DNA of 44,913 nt from Melioribacteraceae bacterium (GTDB lineage Bacteria > Bacteroidota > Ignavibacteria > Ignavibacteriales > Melioribacteraceae). Positions 9,836 to 18,859 of this stretch are shown piece after piece; position 1 is the first letter of the stretch, and every line of letters begins with the position of its first letter. The notes under the pieces were generated by a model. The model searched no databases, had not been told where the DNA came from, and saw nothing but the letters and a program-made list of their open reading frames with translations. A program made the position numbers and the translations under genes. The stretch lies in contig BQMY01000128.1 of NCBI GenBank assembly GCA_022181065.1, positions 1 to 44,913 of the forward strand, written 5' to 3'.

Positions 9836-11503
9836 TTATCCTTTTACAATTTTTCCCGGAAGTTTACCGGTATGTTCACCATTTTTAATAACCACGGTAC
9901 CGTTAACGATGACGTAATTTATTCCTTCCGGGTATTGGTGAGGTTTTTCAAAGGTGGCTTTATCAATAACCTTGTGTTCGTCAAATATAACCAGATCGGC
10001 GAAATATTTTTTAGCGATTTGTCCCCGATTTTTAATTCCAAGTTTTTGAGCATTCATCCATGACGATTTTTTAACAGCCTCTTCCAGAGAGAAGATTCCC
10101 TTTTCTCGCGCATAATATCCAAGAACACGCGGGAAGGTACCATAAAATCGGGGATGAGGACTCCCTTCCGATAGTTTTCCGTATGGAGCGGCAACCGAGC
10201 CGTCGGAACCAATTGACACAAGAGGGTGTGCCAGAACATCCATTGTGTTTTGTTCGTCCATAGCAAATCCTACCATTCCGGCGCTCATGTGGTTATCGAC
10301 GAGTATTTGTCTGATGGTCTGTTCCGCGTCTTTTCCTGTATATTCGCAGCACTGCTGAATCGTTTTACCGGTATATTCCTTATATTCATCATTTACGGTG
10401 TAGGAGATCAAAAACCTGTCCCAACCGCCGATACGTTCACCGCGTGATTTAAGATGCGGAATCATATTTTCGAATTCTTTATCATTTTTAAGCCGTGAAA
10501 CTACTTCATTAGAATTACCTTGTCGCGCCCAGAGAGGGACTAGCGCCGAGAGTCCTGTTCCATAAGCTGTATAAGGGTAACGGTCAGCCATCAGCGGGAT
10601 ACCCTCTGTTTTGTATTTATCAAGGCTTTTAAGGATGTTTTCTACTTTATGCCAGTTGTTTTTATTGCAAGCTTTAAGGTGTGATATCTGAAGTGAAACG
10701 CCCGATTTCCGACTTATCTCAACTGCTTCTTCGACCGCCTCCTCAACAGTGTCATCTTCGTTTCGCATATGGGTAGAATAGACTCCACCCATTTCAGAGA
10801 CAGTTTTACAAAGCTGAATCAATTCATCAGTCTCTGCGTAAGAACCGGGAGAATACTCAAGTCCTGTCGATAAACCAAGTGAACCTTGTTCCATAGACTG
10901 GGCGAGTGCATATTTCATCTTTTTTAGCTGTTCCGGAGTAGGTGGAACATCGTTTCTGCCGACTACATACGCTCTCAGGTCGCCATGACCTGTGAATGAT
11001 GCATAATTTAGCGCCATTCCTTTATTTTCAAGCTTTTCATAAAAGCCGGAGATAAAATTCCAGTCGCAACCGAAACCATATCTATCGGTGTAATATTTAC
11101 TTTTCGATTCTCTGTCAGATTCAGTTAGAGGGAACGGAGAAGAACCGCAGTTGCCGGATACTTCGAGTGTTATACCCTGTCTGATCTTACTTTCAGCATT
11201 CGGATTAACGAGAAGTTCAATATCGGTGTGGGTATGAATATCAATAAATCCGGGAGATATTATTTTACCCGTAGCATCGATAATATTATCCGCGGATGCG
11301 TGGGAAAGATTACCTATTTCATATATAAGATTGTCAATGATCCCAATATCAGCTTTGAATCTCTTTGAACCGGTACCGTCGATGATCGAACCGTTTTTAA
11401 TAATTAAATCGAATGAGTTTGAAATTCTCGGCAGGATAAATACACCAACACCTGCAAGAGTTGTGGTTTTCAGAAAATCTCGTCTTGATATTTTTTCTTT
11501 CAT
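9836..11503 (-). CDS. N-acyl-D-amino-acid deacylase (D-aminoacylase family), Tat-exported
   Basis: A 555-residue amidohydrolase-superfamily enzyme that by family hydrolyses N-acyl-D-amino acids, or possibly D-amino-acid dipeptides. Metal-binding [10 protein letters not shown], the family segment [11 protein letters not shown] and a later [10 protein letters not shown] support this. I chose the ATG at 11503 because it places the twin-arginine signal [20 protein letters not shown] at the N-terminus. An upstream ATG at 11593 would add 30 hydrophobic residues in front of it and is less likely. The Tat signal suggests folded export to the periplasm, which fits cleavage of peptidoglycan- or peptide-derived D-amino-acid compounds. 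First gene of an operon with pyrC, one base apart. The precise substrate is not determinable; dihydropyrimidinase-like or other deacylase activity is the main alternative. Confidence 0.85.
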   Translation of the reverse strand: MKEKISRRDFLKTTTLAGVGVFILPRISNSFDLIIKNGSIIDGTGSKRFKADIGIIDNLIYEIGNLSHASADNIIDATGKIISPGFIDIHTHTDIELLVNPNAESKIRQGITLEVSGNCGSSPFPLTESDRESKSKYYTDRYGFGCDWNFISGFYEKLENKGMALNYASFTGHGDLRAYVVGRNDVPPTPEQLKKMKYALAQSMEQGSLGLSTGLEYSPGSYAETDELIQLCKTVSEMGGVYSTHMRNEDDTVEEAVEEAVEISRKSGVSLQISHLKACNKNNWHKVENILKSLDKYKTEGIPLMADRYPYTAYGTGLSALVPLWARQGNSNEVVSRLKNDKEFENMIPHLKSRGERIGGWDRFLISYTVNDEYKEYTGKTIQQCCEYTGKDAEQTIRQILVDNHMSAGMVGFAMDEQNTMDVLAHPLVSIGSDGSVAAPYGKLSEGSPHPRFYGTFPRVLGYYAREKGIFSLEEAVKKSSWMNAQKLGIKNRGQIAKKYFADLVIFDEHKVIDKATFEKPHQYPEGINYVIVNGTVVIKNGEHTGKLPGKIVKG

Positions 11504-11712
11504 TTTTCGGTCGGCAATGTTGTTGGAATTAAAAATAAAATAGCAAATTGCAATGAAAAGTGAAACAGAAAACAGAAAAAAATTATAAAGCAATAGAAAT
11601 AACGTATGACGAAAATTTAATACAATTGGTGTAACAAGTTGGTATTAATTTTTATATATTTCGCCCGGTCTAATGTTAAATGTTTGAGATAAAAGCCAAG
11701 AAAGTCCGATAA

Positions 11713-13341
11713 ATGAGAAAACTTGTAGCGTGGAGATTTGAGCTCAGAAAGTGGCAGAAGCAAGCTTGCAAGCTTGCCAAGGAGCGCTATGAGGCAGGCG
11801 GACAAGATTTCTTGTGTGTAGCGACACCGGGTGCGGGTAAAACGATATTTGCCCTCAGGATGGCGCATTATCTGTTACGACACAGGATGGTTGAACGAAT
11901 CGTGATATTGTGCCCCACAGAACACCTGAAGAAGCAGTGGGCACTTAGTGCTGCCAGGTTCGGTATAAATATTGATCCGAACTTTGATAATGGTATGATG
12001 CGGGAAACCAGTGATTATTTTGGTGTTTCGATTACTTATGCTCAGGTAGGCAGGGCACCACTAGTACATAAAAGCAACGTAGCGTGGAAAAAGACCTTTG
12101 CGATATTTGATGAAATTCACCACCTCGGTGATGATATGTCGTGGGGCGACGCGGGAAGAGACGCATTCGAAAACGCTTCATTCAGGTTGGCAATTTCGGG
12201 TACACCTTTCAGGCGGGATACCAATCCAATTCCTTTCATAAATTATACTGATGAGCAAAGTAAAGCTGATTATACTTATGGTTATCAGCATGCCATTAAG
12301 GATAATGTTTGCCGACCTGTATTCTTTCCCGCGTTCGATGGAAAAATGAAATGGAGATCAGCCGGGCGGATTATGACCGCTACATTCAGCGACATGGTAA
12401 ACAAGGAACAGGCCAGCGAGAGATTGAGAACGGCACTATCAGCTACCGGTCAGTGGCTTGAAGAAGTAATCATAGATGCCGATTCAAAACTGGATGAGAT
12501 CCGCAGAGGTGAGCATGAGGACGCGGCCGGTTTGATCATTACAATGGATCAGGCTCACGCGCGTGAGGTAGGTAAAAAACTGAAGGCTCTTACCGGAATT
12601 ACTCCTGTAATTGTTGTAAGTGAAGATCCGAAAGCATCAAAAAAGATTAAAGAGTTTACCGCAGATAAAAATAAATGGATAATTGCTGTCAAGATGATCT
12701 CCGAAGGGGTGGATATTCCCCGTTTACGGGTCGGAATTTTCGCCACAAATATCAAAAGTGAGTTGTTTTTCCGGCAAGCGGTCGGACGATTTGTCCGTAT
12801 GATCCAGGGATTAAGTTCTCAGCAGGCATATTTTTACATCCCCAAAGATAGAATTCTTGTTGAATACGCAAAACAAATTGAAATGGAACGGGAACATGCT
12901 CTGAACAAACCCATTGAAGATGAAGAGTTTGAGGAAGAACAGCTTGAATTATTATGGGGCTCTGAATCTGATGAGCAGGATAATGATAAATTTGAGGCTA
13001 TTTCTTCGAAGGCGTTGGAGAAATTCCAATATGAACTGGACTTTGGATTAGAATTTGCACGACCGGAGGAAGAGAGTATCGAAGATAACGAGGAAGAAGA
13101 TCACTGGCTTGAGGAGGATGAACATGAAGAAGAAATTCCTCTTTTCGAACTGGCGGGTCGATTGAAAGATGATATCAAGGAGATTGCTCGTGTTGTAGCC
13201 TCTAAAAAACAAAAGGGGAGTGCCAGAGTAGACTGGGATCTGCCGCATAAACAGTGGATTCAGGTTGGGGGCAAGCCGATTGACCAGGAATCGGTCACAG
13301 AACTAAAAAAACGTAAAAAATGGCTTTTAAGTCAACTTTAG
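11713..13341 (+). CDS. Superfamily 2 DEAD/DEAH-box helicase with acidic C-terminal region
   Basis: A 542-residue stand-alone SF2 ATPase. Visible motifs: a Q-motif-like start (LRKWQKQA), Walker A ATPGAGKT (37-44), Walker B DEIHH (133-137), motif III SGTPFR (162-167) and motif VI QAVGRFVR (355-362). The layout is closest to the XPB/UvsW type of DNA helicases. Residues about 400-475 are very rich in Glu and Asp, and the protein ends in a basic KKRKKW stretch. The codon immediately before the ATG is a stop, so the start is well bounded. It is not beside nuclease or methylase genes, so nothing here points to a restriction or defence system. From memory, a similar helicase is common in Actinomycetota, which would be worth testing for transfer. 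Biological role is unknown, probably DNA repair or recombination. Confidence 0.85.
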   Translation: MRKLVAWRFELRKWQKQACKLAKERYEAGGQDFLCVATPGAGKTIFALRMAHYLLRHRMVERIVILCPTEHLKKQWALSAARFGINIDPNFDNGMMRETSDYFGVSITYAQVGRAPLVHKSNVAWKKTFAIFDEIHHLGDDMSWGDAGRDAFENASFRLAISGTPFRRDTNPIPFINYTDEQSKADYTYGYQHAIKDNVCRPVFFPAFDGKMKWRSAGRIMTATFSDMVNKEQASERLRTALSATGQWLEEVIIDADSKLDEIRRGEHEDAAGLIITMDQAHAREVGKKLKALTGITPVIVVSEDPKASKKIKEFTADKNKWIIAVKMISEGVDIPRLRVGIFATNIKSELFFRQAVGRFVRMIQGLSSQQAYFYIPKDRILVEYAKQIEMEREHALNKPIEDEEFEEEQLELLWGSESDEQDNDKFEAISSKALEKFQYELDFGLEFARPEEESIEDNEEEDHWLEEDEHEEEIPLFELAGRLKDDIKEIARVVASKKQKGSARVDWDLPHKQWIQVGGKPIDQESVTELKKRKKWLLSQL

Positions 13342-13376
13342 TTATTTTTGTTATCTGAATAACATTTACCGGAATT

Positions 13377-14321
13377 ATGGAACAATTTCTTTCTATCTCG
13401 GAAGGGGTCATCCCTGTCTTTTTTATTGTATTGCTTGGTTTGATTCTTAAAAGAGCTGGAATCATTGATGACAGGTTTGTAAAAGTTTCTTCAAAACTTG
13501 TATTTGTTGTATCCCTGCCTGTATTTATTTTTGTTGAATTAGTAAAAACCAAAATATCTGAACACTTCAATTTAGAGCTTATCCTTTTCGCTGTTGCCGC
13601 AACTACGCTATCATTTGTGCTATCATGGATTGTCGCCTCAAGATTCACTAAAACACCAGAAGAAAAAGCTTCATTTATTCAGGGTGCGTTCAGGAGTAAT
13701 TACGCGATAGTCGGGTTCGCAATTATTACAAACGTATATGGTATTGAGGCAGTAGCGGTTCCATCAATTCTGCTTGCCTTTATTTTACCATATTATAATA
13801 TATTGGCGGTAATTTCACTCACCGTTCCGATAAAGGGAAAGGCGGAACTTCAACTTTTTAAAACTAGTTGGGAGATTATTAAAAACCCGCTAATTCTGGC
13901 TGTTATTGCAGCTATTCCATTTTCATTACTTGAAATACAGCTCCCGTTTTTCGCGATAAAAACAGGGGAGTATCTTGCTCAAATGGCACTTCCTGTAGCG
14001 CTTATCGGGATAGGTGGTTCATTGGGGTTTGATTATATCAGAAGCTCATTTATTCCTGCTGCTACTGCTTCTTTTCTTAAAATTGTACTTATCCCCGCGG
14101 TTTTTACAATTCTTGCCATTTTGTTTGGTTTCCGGGAGATACATCTTCTGACACTCTTTATTTTATTTGCGGCACCAACGGCAATTGCCAGCTTCATAAT
14201 GGCGGGTGCTATGGGAGCCGATATCAGGCTTGCGGGAAATATTGTTCTCATCAGCACACTTGCCTCCGTCATCACGATAACGCTAGGACTGTTTTTACTT
14301 ACATATTATTCATTCATATAA
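13377..14321 (+). CDS. AEC-family (auxin efflux carrier-type) transporter
   Basis: A 314-residue inner-membrane protein with about ten hydrophobic segments in two halves. The family signature is seen in VIPVFFIVLLGLILKRAGII near the N-terminus and in the GAFRSNYAIVGFAI stretch near residue 105. The second half contains ALPVALIGIGGSLGF and the LFAAPTAIASFIMAGAMGAD segment. Bacterial AEC members export or import organic acids such as malate and malonate; the substrate cannot be told here. GGA five bases before the ATG is the likely ribosome site. It begins 35 bases after the helicase stop, so it may share its transcript, but the functions do not obviously match. Confidence 0.88.
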   Translation: MEQFLSISEGVIPVFFIVLLGLILKRAGIIDDRFVKVSSKLVFVVSLPVFIFVELVKTKISEHFNLELILFAVAATTLSFVLSWIVASRFTKTPEEKASFIQGAFRSNYAIVGFAIITNVYGIEAVAVPSILLAFILPYYNILAVISLTVPIKGKAELQLFKTSWEIIKNPLILAVIAAIPFSLLEIQLPFFAIKTGEYLAQMALPVALIGIGGSLGFDYIRSSFIPAATASFLKIVLIPAVFTILAILFGFREIHLLTLFILFAAPTAIASFIMAGAMGADIRLAGNIVLISTLASVITITLGLFLLTYYSFI

Positions 14322-14322
14322 T

Positions 14323-14356
14323 AAAAAGGCCGTGCCCGAACAATTTCAGACACGGC
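14323..14356 (-). terminator. Rho-independent terminator for the minus-strand T9SS gene
   Basis: GCCGTG at 14329-14334 pairs with CACGGC at 14351-14356. Read on the minus strand the hairpin is followed by C and then five T residues (14327-14323). It lies 20 bases past the stop at 14376. On the plus strand it has no T-run, so the AEC gene may lack its own terminator or use the hairpin weakly. Confidence 0.75.
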
Positions 14357-14375
14357 TGTTGAAAATTCCGGTAAT

Positions 14376-17300
14376 CTATTTCATTAAAATCATTTTGGAT
14401 ATCTGATTATAGTTTTTCCCTGATTCACCTTCCGCGTTAAATCTCAATAAATAAATGCCGCTACTTAACCTGCTTGCGTTGAAAGTCCTGTTATAAACTC
14501 CTGCGGACATCTGACCTTGAGCGAGCGTGGCAATCCGATTTCCAAGGATATCGAAAACAGTTAGTTCTACATTAGAACTTTCCGGTATATCAAACTGAAC
14601 TGTAGTAGCAGGGTTAAAGGGATTCGGATAATTGCTGTAAAGTTTAAACTCAGTAGGCAATGTACCTTCAGTAAGGGAAGTGATTTCGCCGGTTACAACC
14701 TTAAAAGTGATATTGCCGTCAAAATCGTTCGGCTGGATTTCAATAAACTCCCCTGATTCAAGAAGTATCTCCTCGCCACTAATGATCATAAAGATAGTCA
14801 TATCTGAATCAAATTCTGCATTAATCAGGAATGGGTTAACCGAATTGGAAACTCGTAAGTTAAAATAACTGACCGGCGAGTCATTGTAGTTTCTCAATTC
14901 TTTATTAACAGCGATACCCAGTGGATTTATAGTGCGAGCATCAAAAACACCTGCTGGTGGCACAGGAGGTAATTGAGATTCACCAATATTTCTGTCAATT
15001 TCAACAGTTGCGTTCTCGGCAAAACCAAACTGGAAATTTGTGGAATATGTATTTTCTTGTGTAACTGCTAAATCTACTACAAGCGGATTTATAAGCTTTT
15101 CAACGGTAACAGGCTGAGATGTGCTTCCGGCAGAAATTGTGCCTGCCTGCGAGGCTTTTATCCAGTAACCTTTTCCGGGGAGAAGAGTTTCAGAAACCTG
15201 ATAACCGTTATTGAATCCGTAAAATGATGATTCCAGTAATCCCGAGCTACTTTCCTGAAGAGCGTTTACCGAAATACTGCTATGAAATGGTCCAATAATG
15301 TTCCACCCTTCGTTCAGGTTTGCAATGTAAGATTCTACGCTACCCGAAAGTTGAATGCTTTCATCATCTGTAAGATTTAGCCAGTATCCGGTTCCTGTTG
15401 ACGGTGTGGTTTCAGAGATATAACCGTTATCAAAACTAAAGGCAGTTCCTTCAAGGTTACTGAAGAGATCGCTGAATGTAGCGCCATTCTGATCGGTGGG
15501 AATTGAAATTAAATTCCATCCGGAGTTGTAACTTAAACTATTTACAGCGGTATTACCATCAATTGTTCCTTTCCAGACGCCCCTGTCAACGGTCGATACC
15601 CAAAATGTTGAGTTACCTTTTTTCAATTCGCTAAACTGAATATTTTCCGGAAAATTAAAAGTTGATTCTTCCCACATTTCGCCACTTAGATGATATACTT
15701 CCAGATTAGTATGATTATAAAGATACAATATGCCGTTATGTTCATAAAAAACTGAATTTAGATAGGAACTAAAATCTTCAGGCAGTCCTTCTGATACATC
15801 AGTCCAGGCAGTTTCAGATGCATCCGACATGAAAATACCCTGATTAGAAATAGCGTAAACTTTATTGTTAAAAGAGTATCTCGTGCCAAGATAAGAGAAT
15901 TCGGGTAAACCATCCTCGAATAATACCCATGAAGAACCGCCATTAGTGCTTCTGAATAGTCCTTCAATTGTTCTAACAAAAATTTGCGAGTCATTAACCG
16001 TCATATTATAAGCAGGTGCACTTACGCCACCCTGCGAAGGTAAATTTGCCGAGATATTACTCCAGCTTGAGCCGCCATTTGTCGATTTAAAAATTCCACC
16101 TGCTTCCCACACGGGAGAGAGGTGAGTTCTTGGCCGGATTTTAAGAAATGTGGCATAAATATCGCCGTTGTGTTCACTCAACTGATTACAATGTTCGTAA
16201 TAATAGCTACCGAAACCGGAGTGTGAAGTGCTCCAGGATTCTCCGCCGTCAGTACTTTTATAAATACCTGAGCCGGAAGTGGAATAAATTGCATCATCTG
16301 TTACGAGCATTCTTCCCGACGTAAAACTGTTTTCAATATCAAACCAGGATTGGCCGGAATCAGTTGTTTTAAATATTGTACCGGTGTTAACGAAATACGC
16401 ATTATTATCATCTTTCGGATAAACATAGCCGCTCATAGCGATAATATCATCTGTTATATCAACAGTAGATTGATTATCGGGATTGAATTCAAGAATTTTG
16501 TTATCGCCCGCAACTAGTATAGCATCATCTTTTATGTAATAACAACTGTATTCGGGAAAATCTGTTGCAGGAATCCATGTATCTCCGGAAAGTTTGTATA
16601 AACCTTCCTCAAAACCTGTTAGCGCATAAAAGTGTGAATTATAAACAATCAGGTCACCTACATAAACTGTACCAAATTGAGTTGAAAGACCATCACTATA
16701 TGGCTCCCAGTTAAAACCGCCATCTGAGGTTCTGAATATTCCATTACTGGTGGCTACATATACCATACCTTCATACTCCAGCATTTTATATGTATAGCTT
16801 GGATCCGGAATGCCCTGGGCGAATTCCCAATTCTCGCCATTATCTGAAGTTACATATATACCCTGCGGGAGGGGATATACTGATGTTGTGCATCCAAGGA
16901 TTAAAGTTGTCCCGGTTTTATACAAACTCCTGATATCAATCAGTTTTTGAACTGTCGGTTCGCCGAAAAGTATGGTATTAGCGTATTGGCTTACAACCGG
17001 GTGTTCCCAGGTACTTCCATGATCGGAAGAAACGAGCAAGGAGTCGTCAACTGTGATATATAAGTTGCCGTTGGTGTAATCAATGACTGATACTTGATTT
17101 CCCTCCATTATTGATTCCCAGTTGGAGCCTTTGTCAGTAGAGCGATAGATGTTTGCGTAATCGTAATAGAATAACGCGTCTTCCGTTGTAAAAAAGCCGT
17201 AAAAATTAGATAGATGGGCTCTGTTCTGCCATTCGCCATCAACATGCTCAAAAAGCGCTCCTCTATTTGAAGCAACAAAAGTTGAATTAGAGCTGTAACC

Positions 17301-17399
17301 TATATTTCGAAATGAGCCGCCAACAGGTCCGGCGGTTTGTTCAAATTGCCCAAATATTGTTGAAACAATAAAAAAAAGAAGTAGTAGTACCCTGATCAT
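14376..17399 (-). CDS. Large T9SS-secreted BNR-repeat (VPS10/sialidase-like propeller) protein
   Basis: A 1007-residue exported protein. The signal peptide is residues 1-17 (MIRVLLLLFFIVSTIFG). Residues about 20-610 carry many Asp-box motifs of the form S-x-D-x-G-x-S/T-W, for example STDKGSNW, SSDHGSTW, TSDGGFNW, TTDSGQSW, STDGGESW and STNGGSSW. These are typical of multi-bladed propellers like those of the VPS10/sortilin and photosynthesis-factor-like families. Two related modules follow, opening GWNLIS (about 627) and GWNIIG (about 697) and each ending in a GYW motif. The last about 85 residues are a T9SS type A sorting tail (NYPNPFNPATTVQFDIPESS, ending SKMILMK). Probably a surface-attached or released binding protein rather than an enzyme, since no catalytic motif is evident. 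A terminator follows directly; the upstream gap to the next minus gene is about 120 bases. Confidence 0.88.
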   Translation of the reverse strand: MIRVLLLLFFIVSTIFGQFEQTAGPVGGSFRNIGYSSNSTFVASNRGALFEHVDGEWQNRAHLSNFYGFFTTEDALFYYDYANIYRSTDKGSNWESIMEGNQVSVIDYTNGNLYITVDDSLLVSSDHGSTWEHPVVSQYANTILFGEPTVQKLIDIRSLYKTGTTLILGCTTSVYPLPQGIYVTSDNGENWEFAQGIPDPSYTYKMLEYEGMVYVATSNGIFRTSDGGFNWEPYSDGLSTQFGTVYVGDLIVYNSHFYALTGFEEGLYKLSGDTWIPATDFPEYSCYYIKDDAILVAGDNKILEFNPDNQSTVDITDDIIAMSGYVYPKDDNNAYFVNTGTIFKTTDSGQSWFDIENSFTSGRMLVTDDAIYSTSGSGIYKSTDGGESWSTSHSGFGSYYYEHCNQLSEHNGDIYATFLKIRPRTHLSPVWEAGGIFKSTNGGSSWSNISANLPSQGGVSAPAYNMTVNDSQIFVRTIEGLFRSTNGGSSWVLFEDGLPEFSYLGTRYSFNNKVYAISNQGIFMSDASETAWTDVSEGLPEDFSSYLNSVFYEHNGILYLYNHTNLEVYHLSGEMWEESTFNFPENIQFSELKKGNSTFWVSTVDRGVWKGTIDGNTAVNSLSYNSGWNLISIPTDQNGATFSDLFSNLEGTAFSFDNGYISETTPSTGTGYWLNLTDDESIQLSGSVESYIANLNEGWNIIGPFHSSISVNALQESSSGLLESSFYGFNNGYQVSETLLPGKGYWIKASQAGTISAGSTSQPVTVEKLINPLVVDLAVTQENTYSTNFQFGFAENATVEIDRNIGESQLPPVPPAGVFDARTINPLGIAVNKELRNYNDSPVSYFNLRVSNSVNPFLINAEFDSDMTIFMIISGEEILLESGEFIEIQPNDFDGNITFKVVTGEITSLTEGTLPTEFKLYSNYPNPFNPATTVQFDIPESSNVELTVFDILGNRIATLAQGQMSAGVYNRTFNASRLSSGIYLLRFNAEGESGKNYNQISKMILMK

Positions 17400-17521
17400 T
17401 TAATATCCCCCATGATATTATTTTAAGATTGAATTAATGTAAAAATAAGATAATCTGTCTTAAAATAATATGATTTAAATTACATAAATCAAAGCGGGTT
17501 CTTTATTTTTGACCTAAATTC

Positions 17522-18082
17522 TTAATTTTCATCTGAAACTGAGGTGCTATCACTTGTTGAGTCAGGTATCATTTCAGGATTCATATACAAAAAATCCTTC
17601 GAAAAATTGTCGAGCAGGAACTCAAGAGTTGTAACAGTTTCAAATGATAACAGGTGCGGGGGGATGATTGTTAATGAATCACGTTCCCAGGTTATCGCGG
17701 AATAATGCCTTACTGATCTGTCGCGATCAAGTATTACATCCTGAATAAATCTGACCGCAGTATGGAGCGCGGCATTTTTTCCATCAGCGGTAGGGTAGGC
17801 TGTAGCTTCAACTTCAAGGCTTGGCGAACCTTCAATTTTGTTGGCATCTGCAAAATCGACAAGGCATTCCTCGGGGATAGCTATTCTTTCCTTCACCATA
17901 ACATAAAGTGAGTCCTGAGTAATCCCCTGGGAGGTTAACAATGCGTCCGGCTCCCAAACATATACTCCGAATTTTTCAACGCCTTTAAGGGCTTTCAGTT
18001 GGAATATCTGGTATTCATTATAATCTTGAGCATTAACGAGACCGGCTAGAAGCAAAGGTAGTATATATAATAATTTTTTCAT
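17522..18082 (-). CDS. Exported protein of unknown function
   Basis: A 186-residue protein with a clear signal peptide (MKKLLYILPLLLAGLVNAQ, cleavage expected after NA). The mature part has a mixed alpha/beta look, no cysteine except one near residue 75, no lipobox and no sorting tail, so it should be periplasmic or secreted by another route. The C-terminus is low-complexity (PDSTSDSTSVSDEN). I do not recognise the family. It lies upstream of the 1007-residue T9SS protein on the same strand with a 122-base gap, and divergent from the TetR regulator at 18236. Nothing in the sequence states a function. Confidence 0.7.
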   Translation of the reverse strand: MKKLLYILPLLLAGLVNAQDYNEYQIFQLKALKGVEKFGVYVWEPDALLTSQGITQDSLYVMVKERIAIPEECLVDFADANKIEGSPSLEVEATAYPTADGKNAALHTAVRFIQDVILDRDRSVRHYSAITWERDSLTIIPPHLLSFETVTTLEFLLDNFSKDFLYMNPEMIPDSTSDSTSVSDEN

Positions 18083-18201
18083 TTACTCATAATTTTATTG
18101 AAAAACCAAATGTAGTGAAAAGTTAGCAAAAAAATAAAAGGGGACTTAAAGAATTATTAATATCAAAATGCTTGCATTTTTATCAAAGGGTATTTAAGTT
18201 A

Positions 18202-18226
18202 TCGAACAATATATTAAAAAGTTCGA
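18202..18226. promoter_or_regulatory. Candidate TetR operator
   Basis: The inverted repeat TCGAAC (18202-18207) and GTTCGA (18221-18226) is separated by 13 AT-rich bases and lies 10 bases before the TetR start codon. Position and symmetry fit autoregulation by the adjacent TetR protein, which is usual for that family. The second half-site overlaps the AAGG ribosome site at 18226-18229. Confidence 0.4.
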
Positions 18227-18235
18227 AGGTTCTAA

Positions 18236-18841
18236 ATGTCGGGTTTTAACGACAAAAAAATTAGTATTAAAAAAGCTGCCAAGAAGGTCTTTGCAAAGTT
18301 CGGTTATCAAAAAACAACACTTGAAGATATTGCCAATTTAATTGGTATAAAGAAAAATTCACTTTACTATTATTTTGAGAGTAAAGAGGACCTATTCAAT
18401 CAGATTATGGTTGAGACAAGTGAATATTTATATAATCATTTGGTGACTGAACTTGGGAAAGTTGTTACAAACAAAGAGAAGCTACGTTTTTTTATCCTAT
18501 ATCATACAAACAAGATCAATGTTGATGATGCGATGAATGAGGCCACTATCAGCGCTATGGTTGAAATAGGGAGTATCGTTGAAGAATCTTACACCCATTT
18601 TATTGATAAATTCAAGGATGTTTGTCGCAAAATATTGGCTGAGGGTATAAAAACCGGTGAATTTAAAGAGGTAGATGCTAATGAAATATCTGAATTGATT
18701 TTTGAGACGATCAGAGGATATGAGTGCAAATTTTTGAAAAAACAAAATCATCTTGAAATGTTTTCAGAGATGGACAGAAATGAACTGAAAAATGATCTGA
18801 ATCAGTTCTATAAAATAGTGATAATGGCAATTACAAAATAA
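18236..18841 (+). CDS. TetR/AcrR-family transcriptional regulator
   Basis: A 201-residue regulator. Residues about 10-55 form the TetR DNA-binding domain, with the helix-turn-helix TTLEDIANLIGIKKNSLYYY and the following FESKEDLFNQI. The remainder is the all-helical ligand-binding domain, which is poorly conserved. AAGG six bases before the ATG is the ribosome site. It is the first gene of an RND efflux operon: its stop abuts the next gene's region with no spacer, so it probably represses its own operon until an efflux substrate binds. A palindrome just upstream is a possible operator. The inducer is unknown. Confidence 0.92.
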   Translation: MSGFNDKKISIKKAAKKVFAKFGYQKTTLEDIANLIGIKKNSLYYYFESKEDLFNQIMVETSEYLYNHLVTELGKVVTNKEKLRFFILYHTNKINVDDAMNEATISAMVEIGSIVEESYTHFIDKFKDVCRKILAEGIKTGEFKEVDANEISELIFETIRGYECKFLKKQNHLEMFSEMDRNELKNDLNQFYKIVIMAITK

Positions 18842-18859
18842 ATGATTAATAGGAGAATT

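Noticed and set aside
9500-10063. Plus-strand open frame of 187 codons
   Set aside because: It is antisense to pyrC and the D-aminoacylase-like gene, both of which have clear catalytic motifs.
11504-11593. N-terminal extension of the D-aminoacylase-like protein
   Set aside because: It would bury the twin-arginine signal behind another hydrophobic segment; the ATG at 11503 places the signal correctly.
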